A stretch of DNA of 64,000 nt from an uncultured Alteromonadaceae bacterium (GTDB lineage Bacteria > Pseudomonadota > Gammaproteobacteria > Enterobacterales > Alteromonadaceae). Positions 25,143 through 35,444 of the stretch are shown piece after piece. Position numbers and translations under genes: made by a program. The stretch spans positions 62,001-126,000 of the forward strand of contig CANNDC010000001.1 of the NCBI GenBank assembly GCA_947503265.1, given 5' to 3'. A model generated the notes under the pieces. The model saw nothing but the letters and a program-made list of their open reading frames with translations. It did no database searches and was not told where the DNA came from. Each line of letters opens with the position of its first letter. Position 1 is the first letter of the stretch.

Positions 25143-27260
25143 GTGTATCTATTTGAAGGTCTTAAAACGAAGATAAGCGAATACCTGTCTGCGGAAGCAG
25201 TAGCAGATATTCAGCGTGCCTACGTTTTGGCAAAAGATGCCCACGACGGCCAAATGCGCTCAAGCGGCGATCCCTATATTACTCACCCTGTTGCAGTGGC
25301 GGGTATCTTGGCTGATATGAAGCTGGATCAAGAGACATTAATGGCGGCTTTGTTGCATGATGTCATTGAAGATACCCACTACAACAAACAAGATTTAGAC
25401 ACTGAATTTGGAGAGACAGTTGGCGAGCTAGTAGACGGCGTATCCAAATTAGAAAAAATTCAGTTCGACAGCCACCAAGAGGCGCAAGCCGAGAACTTCC
25501 GCAAAATGATGATGGCCATGGTCCAAGATATCCGTGTCATTTTGATCAAGCTGGCGGATCGCACTCATAATATGCGTACTTTAGGCGCCCTTAGACCAGA
25601 CAAACGTCGCCGAATTGCACGTGAAACTCTAGATATTTATTCTCCTATTGCCCATCGCCTGGGTATTCATGACATAAAAAACGAGTTGGAAGATTTAGGC
25701 TTTAAGGCCATGTATCCGATGCGTCACAGAGCCTTAAGCGCAGCGGTCAAACAAGCTAAAGGCAATCGCAAAGAAATTATTGAGAACACCCGCAAAGAAG
25801 TGGCTTCGCGCTTGAAGTCAAACAACATAGATGCACAAGTTATTGGTCGTGAAAAACACCTCTATTCCATCTATCGTAAGATGAAAAACAAAGAATTAAT
25901 GTTCAATGAAGTCATGGATATTTATGCCTTCAGAGTCATCGTTGACTCAGTTGATTCTTGTTATCGCGCATTAGGCGCTGCTCACAGTTTATACAAACCT
26001 ATTGAAGGTCGTTTCAAAGACTATGTGGCGATTCCCAGAACCAATGGTTATCAATCTTTGCACACGTCTTTGATTGGTCCCCACGGCATTCCGGTGGAAA
26101 TTCAAATCAGAACCGATGCCATGGACCAGATGGCAGACAAAGGTGTAGCGGCACATTGGTTGTATAAAGACGAAGATGAAAATGAACAAGGCACGACTGC
26201 ACAAGTGCGTGCTCGCAAGTGGATGCAATCTTTGCTTGAGCTTCAACAAAGCGCGAGTTCATCGTTTGAATTTATTGATAACGTCAAATCTGATCTGTTC
26301 CCTGATGAAATTTACGTCTTTACCCCTGATGGTCGAATCATAGAATTACCATTGGGTGCCACGCCGGTAGATTTCGCCTATGCAGTGCATTCTGATATTG
26401 GTAACCGTTGTGTGGGTGTGCGTGTTGAACGCAGAAATTATTCGCTGAACAGACCATTGGAGAGCGGGCAAACGGTCGAAATTATCACTTCTCCTCGAGC
26501 CAAACCCAATGCCAACTGGCTAAACTTTGTTGTTAGTGCACGGGCACGGGCGAATATTCGTCAATATTTAAAACGTCAACACTCCGAAGAAGCCATTAGT
26601 ATGGGTAATCGACTTCTTCGTCATGCCCTTGGCACCAAAAAGTTGGATGATATTCCGCACGAAGACAAGGATCGTGTTGTTGGCGAAACCAAACACAATA
26701 CCTTTGATGAACTGTTAGCTGATATTGGGCTGGGTAATGAACTAAGTGCTATCGTGGCGCGGCGTCTGTTGGGCGAGTCTGAAGAGTTACCCGAGAAAAA
26801 TAAAAATGTCGCGATCAAAGGCACAGAGGGATTGTTAGTTACTTATCCCAAGTGCTGCTATCCAATTCCGGGTGATGAAATTATTGCTATATTGAGCCCC
26901 GGTAGAGGAATGGTTATTCACCAGGTGGGCTGCAGTAATATTCGCAAGTTAAGCAAAGAAGAGCCCCAGCGAGTGTTGCCGATGGAATGGGAACCTAAAG
27001 TTCAAGGCGAATTTAAAGCATCGGTTCGAATAGAGCTAATTAATCATCAAGGCACCCTAGCAACCTTGACTAATGCAGTATCGGCTTGTGATTCGAACAT
27101 CATAGGTCTGCAAACTGAAGAAAAAGAAAGTAACGTCTACTATATTGATTTAGAACTGACGACCAAAAATAGAGTACATCTGGCAAAAGTCATGCGTCGT
27201 ATTCGCTCAATGCCAGAAGTACAAAAAGTATCACGACACAGTCAACTGCGACTCAACTAA
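25143..27260 (+). CDS. spoT: Bifunctional (p)ppGpp synthetase/hydrolase SpoT
   Basis: The 705-residue protein starts at GTG and reads [15 protein letters not shown] like E. coli SpoT. The HD hydrolase domain includes [15 protein letters not shown] and [10 protein letters not shown] with metal-binding His/Asp at about residues 50-80. The synthetase domain has [14 protein letters not shown] and [19 protein letters not shown]. The TGS domain (about 390-450) begins [16 protein letters not shown], and a C-terminal ACT domain follows from about 630. It sets ppGpp level in starvation and stress. Both catalytic domains look intact, so it should be bifunctional. Confidence 0.97.
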   Translation: MYLFEGLKTKISEYLSAEAVADIQRAYVLAKDAHDGQMRSSGDPYITHPVAVAGILADMKLDQETLMAALLHDVIEDTHYNKQDLDTEFGETVGELVDGVSKLEKIQFDSHQEAQAENFRKMMMAMVQDIRVILIKLADRTHNMRTLGALRPDKRRRIARETLDIYSPIAHRLGIHDIKNELEDLGFKAMYPMRHRALSAAVKQAKGNRKEIIENTRKEVASRLKSNNIDAQVIGREKHLYSIYRKMKNKELMFNEVMDIYAFRVIVDSVDSCYRALGAAHSLYKPIEGRFKDYVAIPRTNGYQSLHTSLIGPHGIPVEIQIRTDAMDQMADKGVAAHWLYKDEDENEQGTTAQVRARKWMQSLLELQQSASSSFEFIDNVKSDLFPDEIYVFTPDGRIIELPLGATPVDFAYAVHSDIGNRCVGVRVERRNYSLNRPLESGQTVEIITSPRAKPNANWLNFVVSARARANIRQYLKRQHSEEAISMGNRLLRHALGTKKLDDIPHEDKDRVVGETKHNTFDELLADIGLGNELSAIVARRLLGESEELPEKNKNVAIKGTEGLLVTYPKCCYPIPGDEIIAILSPGRGMVIHQVGCSNIRKLSKEEPQRVLPMEWEPKVQGEFKASVRIELINHQGTLATLTNAVSACDSNIIGLQTEEKESNVYYIDLELTTKNRVHLAKVMRRIRSMPEVQKVSRHSQLRLN

Positions 27261-27274
27261 AGGTAACACAAATC

Positions 27275-27661
27275 ATGTCAAAGTCCGTTATTCATACAGA
27301 TCGGGCCCCTCAGGCTATCGGAACTTACAGTCAAGCAATTAAATCAGGTACCACCGTGTATTTATCGGGCCAAATCCCTTTGGTTGCTGAGACAATGGAA
27401 ATGGTATCTGATGATTTTGCTGAGCAGGCGGTACAAGTTTTTGAAAATGTGAAATCCGTTTGTGAAGCTGCTGGTGGTAGCACCCATGATTTGGTTAAAG
27501 TGAATATCTTCCTAATTGACCTTGCTAATTTCGCTACAGTAAATGAAATTATGAGTCGCTATTTTAAACAGCCGTATCCTGCCCGTGCAGCGATTGGTGT
27601 AAAAGAATTGCCGAAAGGCGCCCAAATAGAAATCGACGGTATAATGGAGTTACCTGAGTAG
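27275..27661 (+). CDS. ridA: RidA family reactive imine deaminase
   Basis: The 128-residue protein has the RidA (YjgF) features [22 protein letters not shown], and the C-terminal [22 protein letters not shown] with the active-site Arg and Glu. It hydrolyses 2-aminoacrylate-type enamines released by PLP enzymes. It starts 14 bp after spoT with an AAAGG site and probably belongs to that operon, a common Alteromonadales arrangement. Confidence 0.95.
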   Translation: MSKSVIHTDRAPQAIGTYSQAIKSGTTVYLSGQIPLVAETMEMVSDDFAEQAVQVFENVKSVCEAAGGSTHDLVKVNIFLIDLANFATVNEIMSRYFKQPYPARAAIGVKELPKGAQIEIDGIMELPE

Positions 27662-27694
27662 ACGCAGGGGCAGAGTTTAGCTGAGCGTTAATCC

Positions 27695-28387
27695 ATGTCT
27701 CCTGAGCGCAATCAAAAAATACGCGAGATGCTCCGCAAACGTCAGACTAGTTTGACGGTTTGTATGGAGCAAGTGCATAAACCGCATAATGTGTCGGCTG
27801 TGGTGCGTAGTTGTGATGCTGTGGGTATCCATGAAATGCATGCCGTCTGGGATGAGAAAAACCAGAAATTGCGTGGTGGCACGGCTATGGGCAGCCAAAA
27901 CTGGGTAAAAATGACCACGCATTCATCCATTTCTGATGCGGTTACTCATCTTAAATCTCAACAAATGCAGGTATTGGTCACTAATTTATCGTCTGATGCA
28001 GTGGATTTCAGAGAAATCGACTATACCAAGCCAACGGCCATTATTTTGGGGCAAGAAAAAACCGGGGCGACGCCTGAAGCTATCCAACTGGCCGATCACG
28101 ATATTGTTATTCCCATGGTGGGCATGGTGCAGTCATTAAACGTCAGTGTAGCTGCCGCTTTGGTGCTGTATGAAGCTCAGCGTCAACGCCAACTAGCCAA
28201 TATGTATGATGAGATGCAACTACCTGAAGAAGAGTGCCAGCGTGTACTATTCGAAGGTGGCTATCCTATCTACAAAGAGATGTGTTTCCGCAAAAAAATA
28301 CCTTATCCAGCCATTGATGAAGACGGCAAAATTGTTGCTGATGACGATTGGTGGCAACGGATGCAAGCGACTAAAATAAAAGGCTAA
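27695..28387 (+). CDS. trmH: tRNA (guanosine-18-2'-O)-methyltransferase
   Basis: The 230-residue SPOUT enzyme methylates the 2'-OH of G18 in the D-loop of tRNAs. Landmarks are VHKPHNVSAVVRSCDAVG near residue 27, the motif AIILGQEKTGATPEA, and VPMVGMVQSLNVSVAAALVLYEAQRQR, which form the knotted SAM site. The gene order spoT-trmH-recG is conserved in enterobacteria; here ridA lies before it and two peroxiredoxin-like genes lie after it. Confidence 0.95.
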   Translation: MSPERNQKIREMLRKRQTSLTVCMEQVHKPHNVSAVVRSCDAVGIHEMHAVWDEKNQKLRGGTAMGSQNWVKMTTHSSISDAVTHLKSQQMQVLVTNLSSDAVDFREIDYTKPTAIILGQEKTGATPEAIQLADHDIVIPMVGMVQSLNVSVAAALVLYEAQRQRQLANMYDEMQLPEEECQRVLFEGGYPIYKEMCFRKKIPYPAIDEDGKIVADDDWWQRMQATKIKG

Positions 28388-28464
28388 TTTTCTGACGTTT
28401 TTTTGAAATTTAATCTTTGGACCAAAGGTCTTTGTTTCGAGTTAACTACACTTATGGAATTTTT

Positions 28465-29115
28465 ATGCGAATAACGAAGTTTGTCAGTCTCCTTGTTGTC
28501 CTTTTTACTTTTAATGCAGCTGCTCTAGATAGAGCGGTTATTGCCGAGTCTGCCGAAGACGTTACCCCTTTGCTTAACGGCCAAAATATTCCTAACGTAA
28601 CAGTAAAAACTGCCGATGGCGCGCCTGTCAGCTTGATGGCTTTGGCGATGCAAAAACCGTCTATTTTTATGTTTTATCGCGGTGGATGGTGCCCATACTG
28701 CAACAGACAATTGGCAGAAATAAAAGATGTTGAACAACAATTGGTCGACATGGGCTATCAAATTCTTGCCATATCGCCAGAGTCGCCAGCAAAACTACAA
28801 TCGCAAAAGTTGGAAACAGAATTCGCTGTTACCTTGTTGTCTGATGAAGGGCTAGAAGCTATCAGAGGATTTGGAATTGGATTTTATGTACCAGCAGATA
28901 CCAAAACCAAATACAAAGAGAAGTGGAATATTCAGTTGACCGATGAAAAAGGATCAGATCGTGCCGTACTGCCTGCACCTGCCTTATTTATCACCGATAA
29001 AACAGGTCTGATTCAGTTTAACTACGTGAATCCCAACTTTCGCGTCAGACCGTCTGCCGAATTGTTGCTTCAAGCCGCTAAGTTGAGCTTGCCTCAGCCA
29101 GAAGAAAAGAAATAG
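28465..29115 (+). CDS. Exported thioredoxin-fold peroxiredoxin-like protein (first of tandem pair)
   Basis: From the ATG at 28465 the protein has 216 residues with a signal peptide (MRITKFVSLLVVLFTFNAAA). The AhpC/TSA-type thioredoxin fold has FYRGGWCPYCNRQLAEI with Cys76-Pro-Tyr-Cys79, a DQGFEL-like LLSDEGLEAIRGFGIG block, and APALFITDKTGLIQF with the cis-proline. The CxxC plus the extra helix suggests a peroxiredoxin-like or thiol-disulfide role in the periplasm. A TTG 48 bp upstream would hide the signal peptide. About half of its residues are shared with the next gene, so the two arose by duplication. Confidence 0.83.
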   Translation: MRITKFVSLLVVLFTFNAAALDRAVIAESAEDVTPLLNGQNIPNVTVKTADGAPVSLMALAMQKPSIFMFYRGGWCPYCNRQLAEIKDVEQQLVDMGYQILAISPESPAKLQSQKLETEFAVTLLSDEGLEAIRGFGIGFYVPADTKTKYKEKWNIQLTDEKGSDRAVLPAPALFITDKTGLIQFNYVNPNFRVRPSAELLLQAAKLSLPQPEEKK

Positions 29116-29196
29116 TCAACACACCCTTGTAAAATAGTTGGCAAGTGCTGAGATTCTTGATAAACAAGTGTTTATTAAAATAATCAGGGGCTTGCC

Positions 29197-29895
29197 ATGT
29201 TCGTTTTCAATCCTGAAATTAATGTAAAACCCTCTCTGCCTGCCAGGCTAATTGGGTGTATTCTTCTGATTAATTTTCTATTCGCTACTCATGCCATCGC
29301 AAATCGAGATTCAGCAAAACAGGTTTTTGATCGTACTCGAGTAGCAGAGAGCCCAGAGCAAGTAATGCCGTTAATGAACGGTCAGTTTGTTCCTGATGTG
29401 ATTCTGCAAACCTCGTTTGGCAAAGATATTAGTCTGCAAACCGTGGTGGAGAGTCGCCCCAGTGTGATTCTATTTTATCGCGGTGGTTGGTGTCCTTATT
29501 GCAGCCGTCAAATGGCTGGGCTTGTTGAAGTGGAACAGCAGATCTTAGACTTGGGTTACCAAATTGTGGTTATCTCGCCAGATTCTCCCGAGCGGCTACA
29601 AAACCAGCAAACAGAGTCGGAATTTGATGTACTGCGTTTGTCTGATAGTAAGCTAAACGCCATTCGTGGTTTCGGTTTGGCATATTTCGTGTCTGACAAA
29701 GCGACTAAACAATATCGAGATTCTTTGGGTGCAAAACTGGTTACCTTAGATGGTACAGAACGTGTTGTTTTGCCCGTACCTGCCGCCTACATTGTGGATG
29801 AAACCGGTGTAGTACAGTTTCAGTACGCTAACCCCAATTATAAAGTGAGAATAGAGCCGCAATTGTTATACTATGCCGCCCGAATCGCAAAATAA
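29197..29895 (+). CDS. Exported thioredoxin-fold peroxiredoxin-like protein (second of tandem pair)
   Basis: The 232-residue protein starts at an ATG with AGGGG upstream and has a hydrophobic export segment at about residues 17-35. The active site is FYRGGWCPYCSRQ with Cys99 and Cys102. The blocks VISPDSPERLQ, LSDSKLNAIRGFGLAYF and VPAAYIVDETGVVQF match the previous gene. Both genes are inserted between trmH and recG. The substrate (peroxide or protein disulfide) is not known. Confidence 0.83.
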   Translation: MFVFNPEINVKPSLPARLIGCILLINFLFATHAIANRDSAKQVFDRTRVAESPEQVMPLMNGQFVPDVILQTSFGKDISLQTVVESRPSVILFYRGGWCPYCSRQMAGLVEVEQQILDLGYQIVVISPDSPERLQNQQTESEFDVLRLSDSKLNAIRGFGLAYFVSDKATKQYRDSLGAKLVTLDGTERVVLPVPAAYIVDETGVVQFQYANPNYKVRIEPQLLYYAARIAK

Positions 29896-29919
29896 TGCTT
29901 AAAACACCAAAAGGACGGT

Positions 29920-31995
29920 ATGCAATCTTTCGCTGATACTCCATTAACTACTTTAAAAGGCGTAGGCAGCAAGGTTGCAGAGAAACTAGCGAATCTTGGT
30001 TTAGTCACCTTGCAGGATTTGATGTTTCATTTACCTCTCCGATATGAAGATCGTACTCGCATTTACCCCATTGGTGATTTACTACCTTTCTTGCACGCCA
30101 GTGTTGAGGGCGAAATCAAGTCTTGTGATATTCAGTTCGGTCGCAAACGCATGTTGTTAGTCAGAATCAGTGACAACACCAGTACTTTAACACTGCGTTT
30201 TTTCCACTTTTCCGCAGCGCAAAAGAACAGTCTTGAAATCGGTGCTGAAATACGCTGTTTCGGTGAAGTGCGAGCCGGCAAACACGGCTTAGAAATGATG
30301 CATCCCGAGTACAAACTGAAAAAAGAAGGTGCTGATTCCAATTTAGAGGAGTCTTTAACGCCTGTTTATCCGGCTACCGAAGGGATAAAGCAGATAACTC
30401 TGAGAAATCTAACCGAACAAGCCCTTAAAAAACTGGGTAAAGATGGCTTAGCTGAGCTAATGCCAGACAATCTCTATTCTTCACAAATATCATTGGAAGA
30501 AGCGCTGCATCTGGTGCATAGGCCACCACCAGAAGTAGCCATGACATTGCTAGAAGAGGGCAAGCATCCTGCCCAGCTACGTTTAATTATCGAAGAGCTT
30601 TTAGCACATCATCTCAGCGTTTTGAAAGTGCGCCAACAGAATCGTCATCAGGCTACTTTTTCTATCGCGCCTGACACAAAATTAGTGAGTCAGTTTCTAT
30701 CAACTCTGCCGTTCAAACCAACGAATGCGCAAACGAGAGTCGTCAAAGAAGTTCAGCAAGACATGCAACAAGCTGTGCCCATGATGCGTTTAGTACAAGG
30801 CGACGTGGGGTCAGGTAAGACTCTGGTCGCCGCATTGGCCGCATTGTCGGCTATTGGTTCAGGCTACCAAGTAGTGATGATGGCCCCCACAGAACTACTT
30901 GCAGAACAACATGCTAACAACTTTTTAGCTTGGCTTGCTCCTATGAACATTCGTATCGGTTGGTTAGCTGGCAAGTTAAAAGGCAAAGCGCGAGAAGCGG
31001 TTTTAGAAGAACTGAAAAGCGGTCAAATCGATATGCTGATAGGCACGCATGCGGTGTTCCAAGAATCAGTTGAGTACCATAAATTGGCCCTTGTCATTGT
31101 TGATGAACAACATAGATTTGGTGTGCATCAACGACTGGCTTTACGCGAAAAAGGTGAGCAGCAGGGCGCTTTCCCACACCAGTTAATCATGACAGCTACG
31201 CCCATACCCAGAACCCTAGCCATGACAGCTTATGCCGATCTCGATACCTCAGTTATAGATGAACTTCCACCAGGCAGAACACCCGTGAAAACTGTGGTAT
31301 TGCCGGATTCTCGCCGTCATGAAGTCATAGAACGGGTACAAAACGCCGTCACCCACGACAAACGACAAGTTTATTGGGTATGTACCTTAATCGACGAGTC
31401 GGAAGTGTTGCAATGTCAGGCTGCTGAAGACACAGCTATTGCTTTAAATACCGCCTTGCCAGATATTAAAGTTGGTTTGGTTCACGGGCGGTTAAAGAGT
31501 GCAGAAAAGCAAGACATCATGGACCAGTTCAAGAATGGTGACCTGGACCTGTTAGTTGCTACCACTGTTATAGAAGTAGGGGTGGATGTACCCAATGCCA
31601 GCCTGATGATTATTGAAAACCCTGAACGTTTAGGTCTGGCGCAGTTGCATCAGTTGCGCGGTCGAGTGGGGCGCGGTTCGGTGGAAAGCCATTGTGTGCT
31701 CATGTATCAAAGTCCGTTATCGAAAACCGCCACAAAACGATTGGCCGTGCTAAGAGAATCCAATGATGGCTTCCTAATTGCGCAACAAGACTTGGAAATT
31801 CGCGGGCCAGGAGAGTTGCTTGGCACTAAACAAACAGGCTTAGCCGATTTGAAAATTGCTGATCTAATACGTGATGCAGAATTGATCCCGCAAATACAAA
31901 ATATGGCCAATCACATGTGGGAAAAACATCCTGCCCATGCTCAGGCCATGATAAACCGATGGTTAGGTCAAAAAGAGCAATATGGTCATGCTTAA
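29920..31995 (+). CDS. recG: ATP-dependent DNA helicase RecG
   Basis: The 691-residue protein has the N-terminal wedge domain ([16 protein letters not shown]-fold to about 200), then helicase motifs: Walker [12 protein letters not shown] (about 289-299), DEQHRFG (the DEQH box), [24 protein letters not shown] and QLRGRVGRG. It remodels stalled replication forks and branch-migrates Holliday junctions. Length and motifs are standard. Its 3' end overlaps rsmJ by 14 nt. Confidence 0.97.
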   Translation: MQSFADTPLTTLKGVGSKVAEKLANLGLVTLQDLMFHLPLRYEDRTRIYPIGDLLPFLHASVEGEIKSCDIQFGRKRMLLVRISDNTSTLTLRFFHFSAAQKNSLEIGAEIRCFGEVRAGKHGLEMMHPEYKLKKEGADSNLEESLTPVYPATEGIKQITLRNLTEQALKKLGKDGLAELMPDNLYSSQISLEEALHLVHRPPPEVAMTLLEEGKHPAQLRLIIEELLAHHLSVLKVRQQNRHQATFSIAPDTKLVSQFLSTLPFKPTNAQTRVVKEVQQDMQQAVPMMRLVQGDVGSGKTLVAALAALSAIGSGYQVVMMAPTELLAEQHANNFLAWLAPMNIRIGWLAGKLKGKAREAVLEELKSGQIDMLIGTHAVFQESVEYHKLALVIVDEQHRFGVHQRLALREKGEQQGAFPHQLIMTATPIPRTLAMTAYADLDTSVIDELPPGRTPVKTVVLPDSRRHEVIERVQNAVTHDKRQVYWVCTLIDESEVLQCQAAEDTAIALNTALPDIKVGLVHGRLKSAEKQDIMDQFKNGDLDLLVATTVIEVGVDVPNASLMIIENPERLGLAQLHQLRGRVGRGSVESHCVLMYQSPLSKTATKRLAVLRESNDGFLIAQQDLEIRGPGELLGTKQTGLADLKIADLIRDAELIPQIQNMANHMWEKHPAHAQAMINRWLGQKEQYGHA

Positions 31996-32794
31996 CCTGC
32001 CAATTTTCGCTTACGATAGTTCAGATACCGAGATTGTTGCACGTGCTCAGAAGTTGGCTAAAAAGTGGGATATTCCCTTTCAGCCCATGAACTTGGCAAG
32101 TGCAGAAATAAAAAGCGAAATGCAACAAACGCATAATCTAGCGTTGGTGCTGACACCGACACAATTAGAGTTACGCTCGTTGCAGGAACCTAAACTCGGT
32201 GCGGTATTTGTCGACTTCGCCTCTGATGCTTTGTCATACCGTACTGGCAAAGGTGGCGGTAAAAAAGAATCTATCGCTAAAGCAATCGGCATAAAAGGGC
32301 AAACATTGCCACGGGTACTGGATGCCACTGCGGGTTTGGGTCGGGATGCCTTTGTTTTAGCGCGTCTTGGTTGCAAAGTCGATATGATAGAACGTTCCAA
32401 TGTAGTCGCTGCCTTATTGGCGGATGGCTTAGCCAGAGCAGAGAAAGACGAATCGCTCAAATATTGGTTGCCAAATAGCATGAACTTATATCACGGGCCG
32501 AGTTTAGATTTGTTAAAAGATTGGCAAGGCGAACAAGCTGATGTAGTGTATTTGGACCCTATGTTTCCCCATCGTAAAAAGTCGGCAATGGTCAAGAAAG
32601 AAATGCGCTTATTTCAACAATTACTTGGCCCAGATGAAGATGCGGATGCGCTACTTGAACCTGCCTTGGCATTAGCCAAACACAGGGTGGTAGTGAAACG
32701 ACCGGATACAGCGCCTTGCTTAAATAACTGTGAACCAAACATGGCTATTCAAGGTAAGAAGTTGAGATTTGACGTATATTTTACCAATTTATAA
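31982..32794 (+). CDS. rsmJ: 16S rRNA (guanine-1516-N2)-methyltransferase
   Basis: The 270-residue protein matches RsmJ (YhiQ). Its [28 protein letters not shown] block is characteristic. The SAM-binding stretch is [28 protein letters not shown], and the catalytic motif is [15 protein letters not shown] (DPMFP). The start overlaps the end of recG by 14 nt, so translation is likely coupled. A second in-frame ATG two codons later is equally possible. Confidence 0.94.
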   Translation: MVMLNLPIFAYDSSDTEIVARAQKLAKKWDIPFQPMNLASAEIKSEMQQTHNLALVLTPTQLELRSLQEPKLGAVFVDFASDALSYRTGKGGGKKESIAKAIGIKGQTLPRVLDATAGLGRDAFVLARLGCKVDMIERSNVVAALLADGLARAEKDESLKYWLPNSMNLYHGPSLDLLKDWQGEQADVVYLDPMFPHRKKSAMVKKEMRLFQQLLGPDEDADALLEPALALAKHRVVVKRPDTAPCLNNCEPNMAIQGKKLRFDVYFTNL

Positions 32795-32821
32795 TAACAG
32801 CAAGATTATTTGGAGAGATAA

Positions 32822-33295
32822 ATGATAGAAGTCGGAGCGACACTGCCAGAAGCCATTTTTAGTACCCTAAAAGACGGTGAAATGAGCAACCCACACACCA
32901 ATACCTTGTTTAGTGAGAAAAAAGTCGTACTTTTTGCTGTACCTGGTGCATTCACCCCCACATGTTCTCAAGCTCACTTACCCGGTTACGTTGCCCTTGC
33001 CGACAAATTTAAAGCAAAAGGTGTCGACCATATTATTTGTCTTTCTGTGAATGATGCCTTTGTGATGGACGCTTGGGGCAAGCAGCAAAACGCCGATCAA
33101 ATCATTATGTTAGCCGATGGCAACGGCGAGTTTACTAAAAGCATCGGCTTAGATATGGATACGGATACTTTCGGGGGTATACGCTCAATTCGCTATAGCA
33201 TGCTGGTTGAAGATCTCATTGTGAAATCTATCAACATTGAAGATCCGGGCCGATTTGAAGTCAGCGACGCCGAAACCATGTTGAAATCTCTGTAG
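32822..33295 (+). CDS. Peroxiredoxin, Prx5/AhpE-like (thiol peroxidase)
   Basis: The 157-residue cytoplasmic protein has the Prx5 signature PGAFTPTCSQAHLPGY with peroxidatic Cys48, followed by CLSVNDAFVMDAWGKQQ and the GIRSIRYSMLVEDLIV segment. Only this cysteine and one near residue 76 are seen, so it may use glutathione or a 1-Cys route; hybrid glutaredoxin fusions occur in this family, but no glutaredoxin domain is present here. GGAGAG precedes the start. The flavoprotein gene begins 8 bp later. Confidence 0.92.
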   Translation: MIEVGATLPEAIFSTLKDGEMSNPHTNTLFSEKKVVLFAVPGAFTPTCSQAHLPGYVALADKFKAKGVDHIICLSVNDAFVMDAWGKQQNADQIIMLADGNGEFTKSIGLDMDTDTFGGIRSIRYSMLVEDLIVKSINIEDPGRFEVSDAETMLKSL

Positions 33296-33303
33296 TCCGC
33301 GAA

Positions 33304-34485
33304 TTGATAAGCCGTGATGTCATTGTTGTTGGAGCCGGTGCCGCGGGATTATTCTGTGCGGCGCAGGCAGGCAAACGCGGTCGCAGCGTTGAGGTTTTAG
33401 ACCACGCAAAAAAAGTCGGTCGTAAAATTCTGATGTCTGGCGGCGGGCGATGCAATTTCACCAACATGTATGCGTCTGCCGAGAACTTCCTCTCCGACAA
33501 TCCCCACTTTTGTAAATCAGCCTTGAGTCGCTACACCCAATGGGATTTTATTGGTTTGGTGGCTGAATATGGTATTGCTTATCACGAAAAAACCCTCGGT
33601 CAGCTGTTTTGTGATGAAACAGCGAAAGATATAGTAGCTTTGCTGATGAGCGAATGTGAAAAGGCCAAAGCGAAAGTGACCACTCACTGCGATATTCAAA
33701 GCGTAGAGAAAACCGATAGTGGATTTTTGTTGGAAACCAGCATGGGCCAATATCAATGTGAGTCATTGGTGATCGCTACAGGCGGGTTATCTATGCCAAA
33801 GCTAGGTGCTTCACCTTTCGGTTACAAAATTGCAGAGCAATTTGGACTAAAGGTTAAACCAACACGTGCTGGATTAGTACCATTTACCTTGCATGAACAG
33901 GATAAAAGCGTATTGGCAGAACTCAGCGGCATTTCACTGGATGCCAGCGCAAGTTGTAATGACACCAGTTTTAACGAAAATATTTTGTTTACTCATCGCG
34001 GATTGAGCGGGCCAGCTGTTCTGCAAATATCGTCTTTTTGGCACCCGGGACAATTTGTTTCTTTTGACCTTTTTCCTAACGGAGATCTAGCACAAACTTT
34101 ACAGCAGGCACAGTCATCTTCACCGGATAGCCTGTTAGCAACAGCCCTTGCAAAACACTTTCCCAAACGCTACGTGCAAACGGCACTGCCGTATCTCGGA
34201 CTAGAAAATAAACCGCTTAAACAGTATCAAGGAAAGCAACTCAACCAAGCAGCACAAGCATTTCACAATTGGCAACTTAAACCCAACGGCACAGAAGGGT
34301 ACAGAACAGCCGAAGTCACATTGGGCGGGGTCGACACCAACCAACTCTCATCAAAAACCATGATGGCAAACGATGTAGAAGGCTTATATTTTATTGGCGA
34401 AGTGGTTGATGTAACAGGATGGTTGGGAGGCTATAACTTCCAATGGGCATGGAGCTCAGGATGGGTTGCAGGGCAGGTGGTTTAG
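33304..34485 (+). CDS. HI0933/YhiN-family FAD-dependent oxidoreductase
   Basis: The 393-residue flavoprotein starts at TTG directly before the dinucleotide-binding motif VIVVGAGAAGLFCAAQAGKRG. GRKILMSGGGRCNFTN follows, as in E. coli YhiN, and the C-terminal FAD motif is GLYFIGEVVDVTGWLGGYNFQWAWSSG. No ATG fits without cutting the Rossmann fold. The reaction of this family is not established. It is the last core gene before the integron-like region. Confidence 0.9.
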   Translation: MISRDVIVVGAGAAGLFCAAQAGKRGRSVEVLDHAKKVGRKILMSGGGRCNFTNMYASAENFLSDNPHFCKSALSRYTQWDFIGLVAEYGIAYHEKTLGQLFCDETAKDIVALLMSECEKAKAKVTTHCDIQSVEKTDSGFLLETSMGQYQCESLVIATGGLSMPKLGASPFGYKIAEQFGLKVKPTRAGLVPFTLHEQDKSVLAELSGISLDASASCNDTSFNENILFTHRGLSGPAVLQISSFWHPGQFVSFDLFPNGDLAQTLQQAQSSSPDSLLATALAKHFPKRYVQTALPYLGLENKPLKQYQGKQLNQAAQAFHNWQLKPNGTEGYRTAEVTLGGVDTNQLSSKTMMANDVEGLYFIGEVVDVTGWLGGYNFQWAWSSGWVAGQVV

Positions 34486-34961
34486 CCTGTGTAGCGGCAA
34501 TATAATTTGTCCTTTTAGCATATGCGCTCTGCGCTACCTCTGAAACCGGTACTGTTGTGCCTCGGGTAATGATTTATTACTGTTAACTGACTGTTAGGTT
34601 AAGTCTAATCCCGCCTTATTACATGCCGACACATGAAAATTAACGCATACAGTGCTTGGTTTTGAGTCGCTGCACTGACTTGCCAATTCACTGCCATTAA
34701 ATTTCTCACTTTCACTCAAGTAAATTCGCACTTCCCACAGGCCAGAGCATATTGAGTATCTGATTTCAATCATAATAATATTACTCAGTAAGGTTTACAG
34801 AGACCTCTATAAACGACAAGGCACACTTTCCCCACTTAGCTATTTTAGTTAAGTGCTGGTAAATAAGCTTTAGCCATTGCTATTATTAATAAAATAAACA
34901 TTTACGATAGGATATGCAGTGTATCAATTTCGGGCATTCTGTGAATTCGCAGTAATACACT
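34486..34961. other. Gene-free stretch, possibly a decayed integron cassette
   Basis: No convincing gene is present over these 476 bp. The right end holds an inverted repeat, CAGTGTAT at 34916-34923 and ATACACTG at 34954-34961, directly before the GTTAGGC core of the first cassette, so it looks like the rest of an attC. TTAGCATATGC at 34515-34525 could be the matching left end: the expected partner, GCATATGCTAAC, is present at 34910-34915 only as ATATGC, with the TAAC core missing. If so, this is an inactivated cassette with no gene left. Confidence 0.35.
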
Positions 34962-34973
34962 GTTAGGCATACA

Positions 34974-35333
34974 ATGAATTTTATCTGCGGAATTATATTT
35001 TTGATGCTCAGTTCAACAACTTTTGCGAGCGAATGCAAAATTGATGAGACTAAGTTTGCTGACCAAGTGAAACTCGTAGAACAGGGTTATGGCAATTTTA
35101 TTGTAACTGCACCAATTGAATTAGAGTCAAAGCCATTTCAAACTATGTATTTAGTTATAGTAAACAAAAATAAGGCTCCTTTAATTCAAGGGGAGTTACG
35201 CACTACAGTAAACGATAACTTGGCTATGGCTCACATTAACGTAACTGAGAATAACGGGTTAAACGCACATATTACGATTTATTGGGAACCTCAAGGTGGT
35301 GGTTGCCCAATCATTGTTAGAAAATCGGTTTAA
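34974..35333 (+). CDS. Cassette 1 gene: small exported protein of unknown function
   Basis: The 119-residue protein has a signal peptide (MNFICGIIFLMLSSTTFA) and a mature part of about 100 residues. Cysteines are at about 21 (SECKID) and 113 (GGGCPII), which could form a disulfide joining the two ends. I do not recognise a family. The ATG lies 11 nt inside the cassette with no ribosome-binding sequence, as in many cassette genes that rely on short leaders. The stop is just before the attC. It is a single-gene cassette. Confidence 0.75.
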   Translation: MNFICGIIFLMLSSTTFASECKIDETKFADQVKLVEQGYGNFIVTAPIELESKPFQTMYLVIVNKNKAPLIQGELRTTVNDNLAMAHINVTENNGLNAHITIYWEPQGGGCPIIVRKSV

Positions 35334-35338
35334 AGTAT

Positions 35339-35437
35339 GCCTAACAAGCCATTAAAGCAGGACAAAAACAGTTGGTTTTTGCTCCTTCGTCGCTTATTTT
35401 AACCAACTATTTTTAGCCTCTTAATGAGGCGTTAGGT
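35339..35437 (+). other. attC site 1
   Basis: The 99-nt site begins with R'' GCCTAAC and ends with R' GTTAGGT. L''-type AAGCCATTAAAG pairs with CTTAATGAGGC with an unpaired base, and an inner stem AGTTGGTT/AACCAACT closes a variable loop. This is the 59-base-element layout, in which the folded bottom strand is the substrate of the integron integrase. Confidence 0.9.
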
Positions 35438-35444
35438 GTAAATT

